This document shows, one piece after another, positions 1-12,725 of a stretch of DNA of 64,000 nucleotides (positions within the stretch are counted from its first letter, which is position 1; each line of letters opens with the position of its first letter). A program made the position numbers and the translations under genes. Under the pieces are notes generated by a model. That model was not told the origin of the DNA and made no database searches. It saw nothing but the letters and a program-made list of their open reading frames with translations. This stretch comes from Otis tarda (Eukaryota > Chordata > Aves > Otidiformes > Otididae), in NCBI GenBank assembly GCA_026413225.1, contig CM048554.1:70796463-70860462 (forward strand). Direction: 5' to 3'.

Positions 1-3000
1 CAACATCCTGCACTGCAGGAGTGGGAGACTCTCAGTGTAGCGCTTAATAACCACTGTTCTGGATTTATTCTGCAATGCTGCTGCAGACTACCACTATTAC
101 TATTCTTAGTGCCAGCTGCTTTTCATATGTGAGGCCAGATTTTAAAATAGCTATTGACAACATCATGCAATGCTAACATGCTATGCTGAGGAAAACAGTA
201 TCATCTTCCACCTGCAAGCTGCTAGCTCATTCTCTGTTGTGAATAATAATGGAATTGTTTGCTGCAGCAAAATTTTGACATCAGATTTTATCAAATATTT
301 TCCAAAAGCACAGTGATTCTTTTGTGAGAAGTAAACCCTCTTACATGTCTCCCATAAAAACAGCTCCCTTCTCCATCAGCATTGCCTCCCAAAATAACGA
401 GGAATTATTTAAAATATCATACTCCTTGGAGAAAGAGATTAATAAAGAACTCCCAGGACATGCTCTTACACCCAGCTAAAACAATCTAACAACCTGCTAC
501 CTTCTGTAATTCCTGCTCCTATGCTAAATACTCCCACTGCTTGCACTACTCTGATTCTTACCAGATCCTTCCAGTAGCTGGTTTAAAACAGCAGAAGGAC
601 ATCATCATATTTTGTGGGGGTTGTTTTCTAGATGCTCAAAGGGGCAGTGGGAGCCCCATCAGGGCTGCAAGCTGAACCTATAATATGAGTAATAGTGCAC
701 ACACGGAAAAAAAATCTCTCCTCCACTTGCGTCATGCACAGTCAAACTGTAATTTTTTACAGTAGAGAAGATGAAACTGTCAAAACCCCAGTGTAAGAAT
801 ATTTTGTTTTCCCCCCCACATGAATGTATTTCTACTATTAATTTCAGCTATTGAAGAAGAAGTTTGAAATATTTAAAGAAATACTTTAACATACTTTATG
901 GTATAGTATGGTCTGGATTGCAAGTAGCCAGTTTGACTTAACTTTAAAGAGCAGAGGAAGTAAATGTCAGAACTTGATCTTCCAAATGAGCCTTTCAGAA
1001 GATATGAATGGGCAATAAACTAGAAAAAGCCAAATGTTCTCTCCTAACCTAGAAAACAAGCTTGGCACCTACAACACAGTAAGTGTTTTCCTTTGAGGAA
1101 ATCCCGGCCGAGACCTACAGTAAATTTTCTTTAGCACATAGCTTTTACTTCAGCTTTCTGACTGAACTATCCTTTTCCTCCACTATCTACCACAGTTGCC
1201 AGTGTCTATTCCTTAGGTCCTTGTACACCCACCATTTACTTACACATTAACAACACCAAAGTTATACAGTGACTGCAATAGTATAAGATCAGGAAATCCC
1301 TTTAAAGTGTTTATGATCTTCAAGAAGAAGGGTGCATTCAAACCAGTAACTCTAAAGGAGTACTTGAACAATTGCTTGCAATTCCAAGTTGATGACAATA
1401 GAGTCAACTCATGGTTTTATCTCACAATGTGTGCTGTGGATCAGTCCAGCTTCTCTGACTGCAGCCACAGGCTCCTTGCACAAGGCTTTGCTCAGCGTGC
1501 TGCTGACTAAAAGTTGTCACAATTCCTAACAGAAATATCTCTGGAAGCTTGTCCCAAAATGAATGCTCTAAACATAGTCTCTAACTGAGTGGTATTTACT
1601 TAAAAGTATCAGCAAAATAGGAAACACCACATATATATCTTCAAAGGTCTTTTGTCAGCAGATACTCAAGACAAAGAGTTGTTTAGTACGTACTTTTCTC
1701 TCCTGGCCTCAAAGTAACATTATCTTAAGATACATCATTACCTTTAAGAAAGAACAAGGGTTTGGTTTTTTTTTTTATAAATCTCTTGCTTTTATTAATT
1801 CCAGAGCAACTGACCTGATATGATCCCAGGCTTTCTGCTGAATGTTAGGTAAAGTTTCTAGTCAGGTGTCAATACGGAGAGTGAGAGCTCATCAAATTCA
1901 GCAGAAGTTTTAGCAAACATACTGTGATCGTTTGTGAGGTGACTGTGCAGTTTGATAGATTGCAATTATTATCAGTTAAATGTTCAATTCTTTCCACAAA
2001 GTAATCAGCCAACAAAGATTAGTTCATTATGCAAATGCAGACAGCGAACACTGTGTGCACAGTGGTGTAGCAAAGATACTGCACTGGCAGCAAGCTACTT
2101 AAGGTACAGAGAGAAACTAGAATTTAAAACAGTAAATGTAATAATAAAAAACAATTAGAGGGAGTGTAAACATTAGGTCTGAGACTAGGAAATTAGAAAA
2201 GAAATAACTATCAAATTAGTATGCCAGCATGGAGTTGGAAAGCAAGGCCTTTCGTAAAATAATCAGAGCACAACAGAGACCATCTGAATTTAAAATTGCA
2301 GTTCCAATGGATATGAAAGCATCACCCACTTGCAACAAAAATCAGCCCCAAGGGGTATATGAAATCAGCAGAGCTCTCACCCTGCTGTAGAATGGTGTCT
2401 TCTGTGTAATGCTGGCCTGTGTTTACACAGCTGACAATTTCTTGACAGAACCATTCTGTTAAAACTGCCATTGTATTGGCCTCAGGCAGCTCTTTTGAAA
2501 CTTCTTACAGTGAGGAGTCTTCCATAAACCCAAGGCAGGTATTTTAAAAACCCTGCTTGGCCTACCTGAGATCAAGGTCTTCCCACCCTCCCAACCTGTC
2601 TGCTCTGGAAGTGCTGGCGACTTCATCAAGAGCAAACAAGAAAGTACGCATCTTGTAACTCTAGACAAGTTGCCCAGGCTGTAAGCTTACAAGGCACAGC
2701 CCAGGCCAGGTTGGGAAGCCTTTTAGAGACATGAATACACTTGTGACCACACTATGTTCATATAATTTCCAGGCAAGAGTGATCAGCTTTGAGTTGGCAC
2801 ATAATTGCGCATCTCCATGTCAGCTTAGCCAGTTCCAGTCTCATTGAGAAATTGCAGGCTCTAAAGACCTTGTTATATGGAAGTGCTTAAATAATTCCAG
2901 GATTTTTAATTAAAAAAAAACCAATAAAAAGTATCAATGGGAAGTCCCAGCTCTACACATTTGTTTAGGTAAAGGTATTCCAACAGCACTACAACAGATA

Positions 3001-3105
3001 ACAAATCCTGGAAGCTAACGTAAAGAAACATACTTGTTTGAAAGTTTGGGGCACTTAATTCTTGGCATCCAATTCTTTGTATAGGCTTTCAAATTGTCAT
3101 ATGTA
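1..3105. other. Non-coding, no recognisable element
   Basis: This AT-rich stretch carries stops in all frames at short intervals, and its longest open frames are under 70 codons with no family resemblance. I see no CR1, LTR or SINE signature, no splice-bounded exon with convincing coding character, and only short homopolymers. It is probably unique intergenic or intronic DNA. Conserved non-coding elements cannot be excluded without an alignment. Confidence 0.6.
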
Positions 3106-3152
3106 CTTAGATCCTTCTAAAGATGTTTTTAACATCTTTAGAAGGATCTAAG
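3106..3152. repeat. Perfect 22-bp inverted repeat, 3-nt loop
   Basis: Bases 3106-3127 are the exact reverse complement of 3131-3152, separated by TTT at 3128-3130. The flanks (A at 3105, G at 3153) do not continue the pairing, so the symmetry stops abruptly. Folded as RNA or extruded as DNA it gives a 22-bp uninterrupted stem. The loop is too small for a usual microRNA precursor. I see no target-site duplication or terminal motif that would make it a named transposon. A local snap-back duplication by template switching is the simplest origin. Confidence 0.93.
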
Positions 3153-6100
3153 GTTTTAAAACCAATATTTGGACATTGCACTGCCAACTATGGGTCTGTG
3201 TCCTAAGAATTTTCTCAATTTCTTTTGAATATTTTGATCATTCACAGTCTGTCTCAGATATACATCACTGATACATTACTATCCAAAATCTAGCTGCAAA
3301 TATTTCACTGCTTTTCAATGTGATTTTCCTCAGGCTTTACGCACAAACCAGCAACAATCTATCCCAACTGCTTTTTGCAAAGCAGAAAGTAGTAATGGAT
3401 TTTAATTAGCCACATACAGTAGGAAAGGGTTCATTCAGGAGATTGCTTCCTTTCTGACTTTTCAAATTGTGACTAAACTGATCTCCCCACTCTGCTTTGC
3501 TGGGACTCTGCAAAAGCCATTTATTTCTTTGTAAATAGGGAATACTGTTAGAGAAAATCTGTTCTGAAATGCAGCAATGCAGCACTCCACCTGGTCTAGA
3601 GATGAAAGGTACAATAGTTCTTAAGCAGCATAGGCTATTCATCAAAAAGAAAGATTTCAGACTGGAAAAAAAAATTACAACCCCCTCCCCCAGTAAAGTA
3701 GAGATTAAGCCCATGCCCAATTTGATAAAAAACATTTTCCTTGCTGTATATTAGACTGAAAGCAAACCACCAGTCTTAGAATGTGATATAAATGAGATGT
3801 CTGCAAAAGAGGAATGACAGAGGAATTAATTACAAATTATCTTGGTTTCTCAAATTTCCCAGTAAATACCAAAAGTTAATTGGAGAGGGAAGGAGTGAAA
3901 TAAAACAAACAAACAAAAAAGTCCTCAACTGCAGTCCTAACACTGCAGACATCTCAGCCTCTGAAATTTCAGATAGGGAGACCTCCAAACTGAATCCAAA
4001 CCTTTTAGATTTACTAAAGCTCTAAAATTTACACCTGGCTCTTCCATAATTCCTAATTTTGTATCATATAATATCTAACTTTTGGATGTAATCTCAGCCT
4101 GCCTGTTTGTGCAAGAAAGTTGAGCAACAAAGTTTAATCTTAACTAAATAGGTATTTATGATTCTCTGAAATCATTCTATGATTTCAGAGGTGGGTGCAC
4201 CCTGCCACTGAGGTTAGTTGGCACTAATACCTGGTCTGGAAAAAAAGTAGAAATATCTTACAAATGGTATCTTATTGGATAACAATTCTTCTGTTTTAAG
4301 GTGTCTTGCTGGTACAAACTCCTCTGTCTTAGGCAAAGCAATACCGGGTACATCACAGCAGACCTTAATGCTGTCTACAAACACAGCCCCAGGGGAGTCA
4401 TTACCATTATCCATTGCCATAGCCCAGTGATTACAGTTCAGGAGGATTCTTTCCCTGTTGATCCATCAGGCTAAGTATTGCAATAACAGAGTATCAGAAA
4501 ATTGCACTATATGCCAGTGTGGGGGGGACTTTAATAAGAATAGAAACTCCTTTGCATTAGCAATATTCCTAGCATTTTTTTTATCTTTTCCCACAGATAT
4601 CAGAGCAGTGGAAAATCTTCCCCAGTTATATTTTTGAATAGAAACAGATAGGCTCTTCGGTTAGACCCCATAAGGAGTCTACCCATTAAGCACTACATAC
4701 CTTCCTCCTTAGAAAAAGAAAATTCAGAAGAAGGTTTCAATTCCTCCCTTTTTTCATCTGCTTTTGCTTCCCCACTGTCCCCACACAAACCGTAAATGAG
4801 GGGGATATACCTCCTCTGGAGCAGATCCTGTCCAAGCTCATTACTCTACCACTATTTTTATCTAAGCCATGACTGCAAGTTGCAGGCAAGTGAATAGGCA
4901 CTAGTGAGATGCTGAGGTGTATCAGCCAGCCAGCTGTGCTTTCAGTATCTACTGCCAGAACTGAACTTTCAGACATTTAGAGTTCATTCTGAGTTCACAA
5001 TGGCCTCTGATAAAGTCAAAGTAGTTTTCCCATCAACTTCAACAGCATCAATAATTCACTTTCTGTTTTTCTGCCTTTTTTTTTGGTATGTAAAAGGTAA
5101 GATTTAGTGGCATATCATTCACATGCTCAGGAGTAAAGTGGAAAGAATAAAGACGCTTTAGGTTTCCCTTTGTCAACTCTTTTTTTTTTTTTAAATACTA
5201 GTGGCGGTACTTGCTGTAGGGAAAGCACTGAGAAAATTAACAAAAAGGAATAATCATCTTACTGTTAGCACTATCCTATTTCAGCAGCCTGTACACATGT
5301 AAAAAGATTACAGAAACCATTTCAAAGCTCTGACATTACATTTTGCTTCAAACTATCCAAGCAACCTTCATTAGTTGCATTGATTGTTACCAAAATGCAA
5401 TCCCTGAATTAGCAAGGGATCATTATCAACATTTTTTCACCTTTCCAAGAAAAGCAAAGCACTTATTCCAACAAATTTAGTTAAAGGTGCATTAAGCCTG
5501 AATCATCAGAAAGAAGTACTTAGGTTATTAACATTCCAGCTCCACTTTAATGCTACTGGCTTTAGCAATAGGTTAGTAACAAAACCAAATTTTTCATTAC
5601 AAAATAATAAAAAGAGCCACACATTCAATCCTTCCTTCTTTAGTACAAATTTCTTTCGCTTTATTTGCATGTCACTGTTTGTACTCTCTGCCTTGCAACG
5701 CTGCCTGAAATGATTAGCTCTGAATCTGACATTAGCATGCCATACCCACACCCAGACCAAGGTCAGCTCTGCCAAGAGTTAGATTTTTGAAGGTCCCAGA
5801 TGGTTAGTTCATCCCAGGCTTTTTAATGTCATCCTACCCAAGTTTGCTACACACCATGATGTGGAATAAAATGGTCCACTTTTCTGTGAGGATGTCTGGT
5901 AATCTAATAGCAGCAGTGAGAAAGAAGAGGAACTTCATGAGCAATAAATCAATGTTGGATGTGCAGTGTGTCAGGGAAAATTGACATTTGGTTCATGTTG
6001 ATGACAAGAATTGATCATTCTTCAACTGATAGAGAGTGACTTGGTGCCTTAGCAACTTTGAGATACTTAGGATGATTCTCTGTGCTCTCAGAAATATCTG

Positions 6101-7449
6101 AAATATAATCCCTTTTAAGACAGCAATAGTCATCATCAGAAGCTCAGCCTTTGAGATGCGAGTGAAACAGAATATGTCCTTTTTGCCTGACACTGTGGTC
6201 TTGAACAATTGGTTTTTTAGTGCATGACTGATAGGCAATGAGACTCTTCTCACAGAATGTCACTGCTGATGAATTGATTTGGTATTGCAAAACTAACACA
6301 GGCACCTAAAAAGGCAGATGAGGAAAATAAGAAACTGTTCATATTGCCTTCCCGGTCCAGGTAAGAACTGATTGTAAGAACTGATGCCTCTCTCCAGGGA
6401 GCTTTCATTTACAAGTTGTCTGTTGTTTGCTGTGAATAACTGACTCTCATTAGATCAACACTTCTTATCTGCATTCAGAATCAAACTGGTTTTTAACAAA
6501 TATATTTGTAGATTACATTTTTGTAAACAAAGTTATGATTCTGAACATCATCAGTGCATACGGAAACCTTTACAATACTTGGAGTCTCAAAAATTAAAAA
6601 ATTTCCCCTCCTCCTCAATTCTAACAGAAGCTAAAAGTGAAAATTTCTATACATTTTTAGCATCTTAGGAAGAATAAGAAATCATTACTTTTTCCATTAT
6701 TGTTAAGTAAGTTCTGGTTTATTTTTGTAATAATAGTGAAGCTAAATTATGTTCCATGTTTATCTCATTATAAGAGCTGATTCTATGCAAAACTAAACAG
6801 ACTCTTAGACATTTAAAAAACTTTATGAATCACAATTTCAGGATCCAAATTTCATAGCTGAGACCTTTCCCGACTTTTGCCTATAAGCAATGCTCACTTC
6901 AGTCTACATCACCTATGCGAAAGTGATATTCCACAGCAGCACAGCATTATGAGGTGACTGTGGGTTTTAAATGCTAGATTGTTGTACTCTGAAAAGCTAG
7001 TCAGAGATAAAAACAGACCTAATGAAACAGGCTCTTGGCCTATGCTGCTTCTTCTAAGAAACTATGTAGATTTCTACATGCCTCACATAATTCTGTTTCT
7101 TTTTCAGATTTTATTTATTTCTGCATGCATCACAACTGACAGTGTTGATCCCTTCACTATTCATTTAGCAGAGACTGGGGAGTAAGACATTTATAAGGTC
7201 AACTCAGAAAGATCTTTGCTGAGAAAGTATTTCCTTTCATTCTTTTCTTTCTTTAACTTCTGTAAAGTCAAAAGCAACTCTCAAAACAGAGCCTATTGGG
7301 CATCCTGGAGCCCATTCAAAAGCCTTCCCTGAGGCTGTTTAAGTTGTTTCTTCCTGCCCTAGGCATTACAGTATGCTGACACCTTCAACAGCTCCTGTTA
7401 GCAAATATCACTCTAGTAAAACTTCTCCCATTTCTTCAGATAGATGTGG
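3153..7449. other. Non-coding, with one small hairpin
   Basis: This is AT-rich sequence with short unrelated open frames (up to about 90 codons) and no recognised protein family. A second small perfect hairpin lies at 4164-4190 and is listed separately. Around 5003-5040 a few words resemble the old amniote L3/CR1-type repeat (a 'prefix-GTCAAAG...CAACTTCAA' pattern), too decayed to annotate. Nothing else is recognisable. Confidence 0.55.
4164..4190. repeat. Perfect 12-bp inverted repeat, 3-nt loop
   Basis: Bases 4164-4175 (CTCTGAAATCAT) are the exact reverse complement of 4179-4190, with TCT between them. The ATTCTATGATT-like wording resembles the 3' terminus of avian CR1 elements, but no CR1 body is attached on either side. 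It may therefore be a chance or template-switch palindrome. Confidence 0.85.
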
Positions 7450-7470
7450 AAAAAAAAAAAAAAAAAAAAA
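7450..7470. repeat. Poly(A) tract, A21
   Basis: An uninterrupted run of 21 A. No retrogene-like body is recognisable immediately upstream and no flanking target-site duplication is apparent, so I do not call it a processed-pseudogene tail. Confidence 0.95.
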
Positions 7471-10400
7471 GAAACTAAAGGAAACTTTTGGTTCAGCAGT
7501 CTCCCAGTATCCCCACTTTTTATAAAGCAGAAAGCACAGATACAAAGTTCTATTTCAATATGGCCTTTTGGGACAATGTAATTTCTATTCTACAGCAGCA
7601 GACAAGGAATGATTCTCCTGTGCTACCTCCCAGCAGTGGTAGTTATTCTAGATCTTTTAAACCTGTTATCAGCTCATACTGAATACTGATGCCTTTCTGT
7701 TCAGGCGAGCACACTTTGATGAGGAAATCACCCTTTCCTAACTTTAATTCATTTTCTAGTGCATTGACCTCCCACTATCTTCACAGGGCCAAATTTGTGG
7801 GCAGAATACGGGCGATAGGTAGGGCTAAGCGCAATTCCTCCACACAGTTTCCTCACTCACTGCATTACATGCAGGCTGGACATACTAGAAACTTGTATAG
7901 ATGCCACCTTTGTGTGAGAAAGATATTTCCTGAAAGAAGGAATATATGGTACTGCACTGCAATGAATTCCTATTTCACCTGCCTATTATGGCCAGATATC
8001 TCAACTCTTATAAACTATTATACCATTGTCTCCCCATCTCCTCCTCCCTCCAAAATCAATCCTACAATGATTTACAGTTATGGAGGATATTGTCTTTTTC
8101 CTGTAACTTCATTTTTCCTTCAAAAAGAGATGAGAAAACTCCCAGCGAGATGGATGGAACATTAAATCTGAGCAGAGACAATGCTCTGTAGACATAAAGT
8201 GCTTCATCAAAATTTCTGGCAACTGCAAAAAATTAACCCATACAAGAATTTGCTCCCAGGACTGCCATAAGGATTAAACTTGAACACTGGTTTTAGCAAT
8301 AAGGAATGTGAACATACATAGGCAAGTAAATGCCTTGGTATTCTAATAAAAGATGTGAAGCCTCAGATAAGAAACAAAGCAAGCCAAAAATTCCATCTGC
8401 CTTCTCCTGAAATGCAGACAGACTCTGGCTATCACAATGAGAGTTAGCATGGAGTAAAGGTAGAAGTGCTAGATAAAAGCTGAAATAGGCTACAATTTGA
8501 AAGCCATTCAGAACAGGGTTTTTAAAAGCCCATTAAGAAGAACAGGCTATTCAAGAAATCCTAAAGTACTGTTCTGCACCTTTGCAAAAGTTCAGACTTC
8601 ATATTTTAGTCCCAGAAATGAGTAGCAAAAAGAGCAAAGGGTTCATCTTTTCTGTCCTTAGGCTCACTGCAAGTTTTATTAGTAAAAACCCAGTCTCCAT
8701 TCTGGAATCACAAATTGAATTCAGCTCAAAAGGTGGCTGAATCTTGGCCATTTCGTTTGGCCTCTAGTTCCCTTACACTCAATAAATACAGGAGCTTTTA
8801 ACCACTATGAAAATTGTTTCAGGCCACATCTAGAAAGCACAACTCATGTGGCATATGATGCTTAATTATAAAAGTGATTTCCTTCTGTTTTTAGGGGAAG
8901 AGATGTCATAACTTTAGACTTATGTGGCAATTCTGATTTAGCTAGCGAGGCTGCTATAAACCCAAATGATGCTAGCGCTGTAAAGAAGTGAAGCTGACTT
9001 ACTGCTTCTGGTTTCCTTTGCAACTGATACACATCCTCTGGACATGTAATACATAGATCTGCAAGAAATTAATCTTACTAGGGTGAGTAAAGATGGCACA
9101 GAATGTTTTGTTCTTACTACTTCAGAAAGCATTCTTCCCTGCTGGGTTTTCTGTCAGAAGCAAAATGAGTAGATTTCTTCTATTTGAAGTGCAGTTAAAA
9201 GATTTTAAACTTGTAACGAAAGAAAAACGGGCCAAATCTCATCAATCTGAAAGCTAAATCAAATGATGATAGAGACCATGTCTTTTAGCTGTCACTTAAT
9301 CTATGAACTGCCAGGCCATCACTGACTCCATTGATGGACAGACATGTACTGGCTGTGTATAGAAATGTAGCAATGTCCTTGCTAAGATGAAACTCCAGGT
9401 ACTGGGTTTGACACAAACCCACTTCAACAGAAAACTTCCTGTTTGCAGTCACCTGGTCTCCCTTTTTACTGTGGCAGCTGAATAATAAATAAGTCAATCA
9501 AAGGATATGATCTTGTCCTTTTTGGTCACTGATAAACAGACACATATCTATGTCTGCATCTATCTGCAGAGACAAAATGTGGAATAAGAGGACAACAGCT
9601 CCTGTGTTAGCATTGCTTGTCAGTCCGTATGTTCTGCATAGTGATTACACAGACTCGCCATCCATGATGTTCCCATTCTATTCCATGGTGATAGCAAAGA
9701 GTTGGACCATACATTTGGTTTCACATCTGGCCAGTAAAAGTTAATATGCATAGTAAGGAAATATCTACTTACTGCTACCCAAGATCAAAGTAGTAGATGT
9801 GACATCAAATACTTTGACTGCAGATATCTTGTCATGGAAAGTACACTGGTTCTGAACATTCAGGTAACTGCTTACTTGTCTCTTTACTGCTCTGCGGGGG
9901 CCTTTCCTCATCTCTGCCCCAAAAAACAAACTGCTGCATAGTCAAAGAGCCATGCAACTTGATCCTCAATCCATCACAAACCTAGTGATACACAGAATAC
10001 ACTTCTAACTTCAAAAGTGGTGATGAGATGGAAGGTTGATTTTGAGGGAATTAGAATGTAAGTGTTCAACTAGAAGCATCCCAAAAAGGACAACATAAAT
10101 GCTCTGAACAAACTTAGCTGTAGGTAAATTGAGGATTAAAGGGAAAAGGTGTTTTCTTGGAAACATGAATTGAAGCGCTAATAAGAAAACTGCTTTTACA
10201 GAAAACTCAGAAATGTTCAGGCCAAACGAATCCTTTATGATCAAGTACTGACTTCCTCCATAATACAGACCACACATGTCACCCAACCAATAACTTCTAT
10301 TTGATCTATATCTAAACCTTGACTTAAGGGTCAAGTATTAAGGGATTGTTATGCTGCTTGATGGCCACTTTTAATTACTATCCTTAAGAAAAGTGAAAAG

Positions 10401-10647
10401 TAGCAGTATATTCCTTGTTATGGAAGCATATCTGGTTGAATTAAGCCTTTCTTTAGTGGTTTGCATTTTTCTGCTACTTTAACAAGATACTCACTTTCAG
10501 AAATCCCAATAACTAGGTACCTCTGTACTGTAATCAATTCACTTTTGAAGTTGCTTAAAATTAAAATAAACATGAAGTTGACTAGTTTTCTTAGATCTCT
10601 CACTAAAATGGAGTCTGCAGTGGTTTTTGTTGTTGCTGGGTTTTTCA

Positions 10648-10655
<8 letters not shown>
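7471..10655. other. Non-coding; contains a 158-codon chance frame
   Basis: Mostly AT-rich unique sequence. The longest open frame outside repeats in the whole window is here (7689-8165, plus strand, 158 codons). Its conceptual product has no recognisable domain, signal peptide or compositional signature, and a second overlapping frame is also open, so I regard it as chance. No transposon was recognised. Confidence 0.55.

Positions 10656-10689
<34 letters not shown>
10656..10689. repeat. Poly(T) tract, T34
   Basis: An uninterrupted run of 34 T (an A34 on the minus strand), preceded by a T/C-rich lead-in from about 10620. The three overlapping lysine- or phenylalanine-rich open frames here are artefacts of the tract. 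Length polymorphism or assembly error is likely at this position. No retroposed gene body was identified next to it. Confidence 0.95.
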
Positions 10690-10690
<1 letters not shown>

Positions 10691-12611
10691 TCTCCAAGAG
10701 CTTAAAATGCCCAATTTCTTTATTAAACCCTTTCCAAGTTTTCAGTTCAGCTGGGGACATTTCACTACCTTCACTGATACTTTCCTGCTCCTGCATCAAC
10801 AGACCATGCCTGTTCCAGCATAGGAGAGAAACACAAGATCACAGTGAACTAATAACCTACCATCACTCATTCTCATCCCTAGAGGCATTTTGCAGGTGTG
10901 ACTTGTTTTTTAAAATTTATTTATAGATACATGAACTTGCAAGAGGAGGGCTTCAACAAGTAACTGTTAAATGTGATAGCATGAAATGGAAATTATTACC
11001 CAAACTGCAACCCTTTTTTTAACCCAAACACTAACAGAAATTCTCCGTGGGAAGGGCACTCATTTTATACATATCTCGTTCTTATTCCTACTCAAGTATC
11101 AGAAGGGTTGGACTACACTCTTAAGTTTGTTATTTCATTCTTCCATTCTTTTTTTTTTTTTTTTTTCTTTCATTAAAGCTCTCTTACATGAATTATCACT
11201 GATTTTAATTAGTCATAGAATTCCTGCTATGCCAAGCATTTTGTTTGGTTACTCTAAAAGGCAGAAATATAATCTTCCTCCTTTCATCCTTCACAGTGAA
11301 GCAAAATACCCCATTTAATACATATTTTTCAGAATTTTATTATTAGAAGACAATGTTTCCCACTGTCTCTCTGCTCCTGGGGGGCAATATGGTCTGTATG
11401 TGAGAACAGGCACAAGGAATGAAGAAAAAAGAATACATTCAGCAATCTTGCATCATGGTAACTCTGCAGTGACTGCATATATGACCTGACAGAAGTTACT
11501 TAAAACACATTGTATCCCACTTCTCCTGTCCAGGACAGAAGGCTAATACTTTCTGTCTTGTAAGAGAACTACGAGACTAAATTAATGTAAAGGCGTTTCA
11601 GATAAGTGCAAAGGTATTATTTCCAGGGGGGGAAAAAAAAAACAACAAAAGAAACAAACCAAAACCAAAAACAACAACAACAAAAAGAGGTATTAGAAAG
11701 CTTTGAGCAAAAAATATGAACCATTCTTGTTATCTGACATTGCAGACGACAGCATGCAGTTTTTGTTTTTTGATAATAAATATTTCCCAACAGCTTACCA
11801 AAAAGAAACATTTTATGCAGTATAGTTAAGGACTTTTCCTCTGACAAAACTTCCTGCAAGAAACATTCCTTCTTAATATTTTGGTCTATTAAACAACATA
11901 TAGGAATTCTCCCTAGAAGATTTATTGCAGCAAGGAAAGAGGATTAATAGGTAATATTTTACTCCTGAACATTAAGCCCTGCCCATGACCAGTTCAGAAT
12001 ATTCCTGCCCTACACTGGCCCAGCAGCCAGTGAGCTCTGCCTTCCTCACGGCCAAGCTCTACTCTCCTCTAGAAACCTCCGTTTCACTTGAGCCAATGCT
12101 TAGGACAAGGTTTCCATCTTGAAACTCCAGGTGTCAAGGAATGGCTTTGAAAATACAGTCTAGATGATATTCAATCCCTGACATTTTCTTGACACTCTGT
12201 GGAAAGCTGATATGCACATAAAAAAGCTAAGCTGATGTGCACTTTAAGTGCACTCTGTGCCTTAACAGATATATAAGCTCTTACCTCAGTTGGTATTTGC
12301 CTTGGTGGGAAAAGAAAGGAGCCACTGCAGAATGCTAAAGATAGAAAACAGTGAATGCTATTTTACAACATTGCTATAGTTCTGCAAAGCCACAAACGTG
12401 TCTACCAGATTAAATTACTATAATAGTTCTGAAATATCCCATACCGGAAAAGCTAAACACGCTGCCTCTCTTGTTCGAATGAGGAAGAGAAGAGAGATAC
12501 GCTACTGTCATTACGCTTGTTGTCTACCCAGCCTTTTCATAAGTAATTTATCAAGAGGGTTTTATGTCTCCCAGGGTAAGGGACAAGCACTATGAATGCC
12601 ACAATCTACTG
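10690..12611. other. Non-coding with T- and A-rich simple tracts
   Basis: Contains T18 at 11149-11166 and an A-rich stretch with CAA-type repeats at about 11629-11690. Open frames overlapping these tracts are composition artefacts. No gene or transposon was recognised. Confidence 0.6.
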
Positions 12612-12725
12612 GCAAGGTAGATAATACAATACCTTTTACTAGGCCAACAAATAAAACATTATGTGCTAGCTTTCAGGCCAAAAAGGCTCTGTCTTCTGGA
12701 CATTGTCAGAATTTCCAGAGTATGA
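12612..12725. repeat. Possible ancient MITE-like fragment
   Basis: The order of words here (an ACCTTTTA-type motif, 'AGGCCAACAAATAAAA', 'GCTTTCAGGCC', then 'CTGTCTTCTGGAC') resembles a widespread old amniote DNA-transposon-like repeat with the theme 'CTTTTATTGGACCAAC ... AAGCTTTCGAGGCC ... TCTTCTTC'. Terminal inverted repeats and a target-site duplication are not visible. The assignment is from memory of the pattern and is weak. Confidence 0.28.

Noticed and set aside
3106-3152. microRNA precursor
   Set aside because: A perfect stem with a 3-base loop is unlike a normal precursor. Without small-RNA evidence it is only an inverted repeat.
7689-8165. 158-codon open frame on the plus strand, the longest outside repeats
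   Set aside because: No recognisable domain, no supporting splice or start context, and a second frame over part of the same DNA is also open. Its length is within chance for 64 kb read in six frames.
10418-10926. Cluster of overlapping frames rich in Lys, Phe or Glu
   Set aside because: Artefact of the T34 tract, which is stop-free in several frames.
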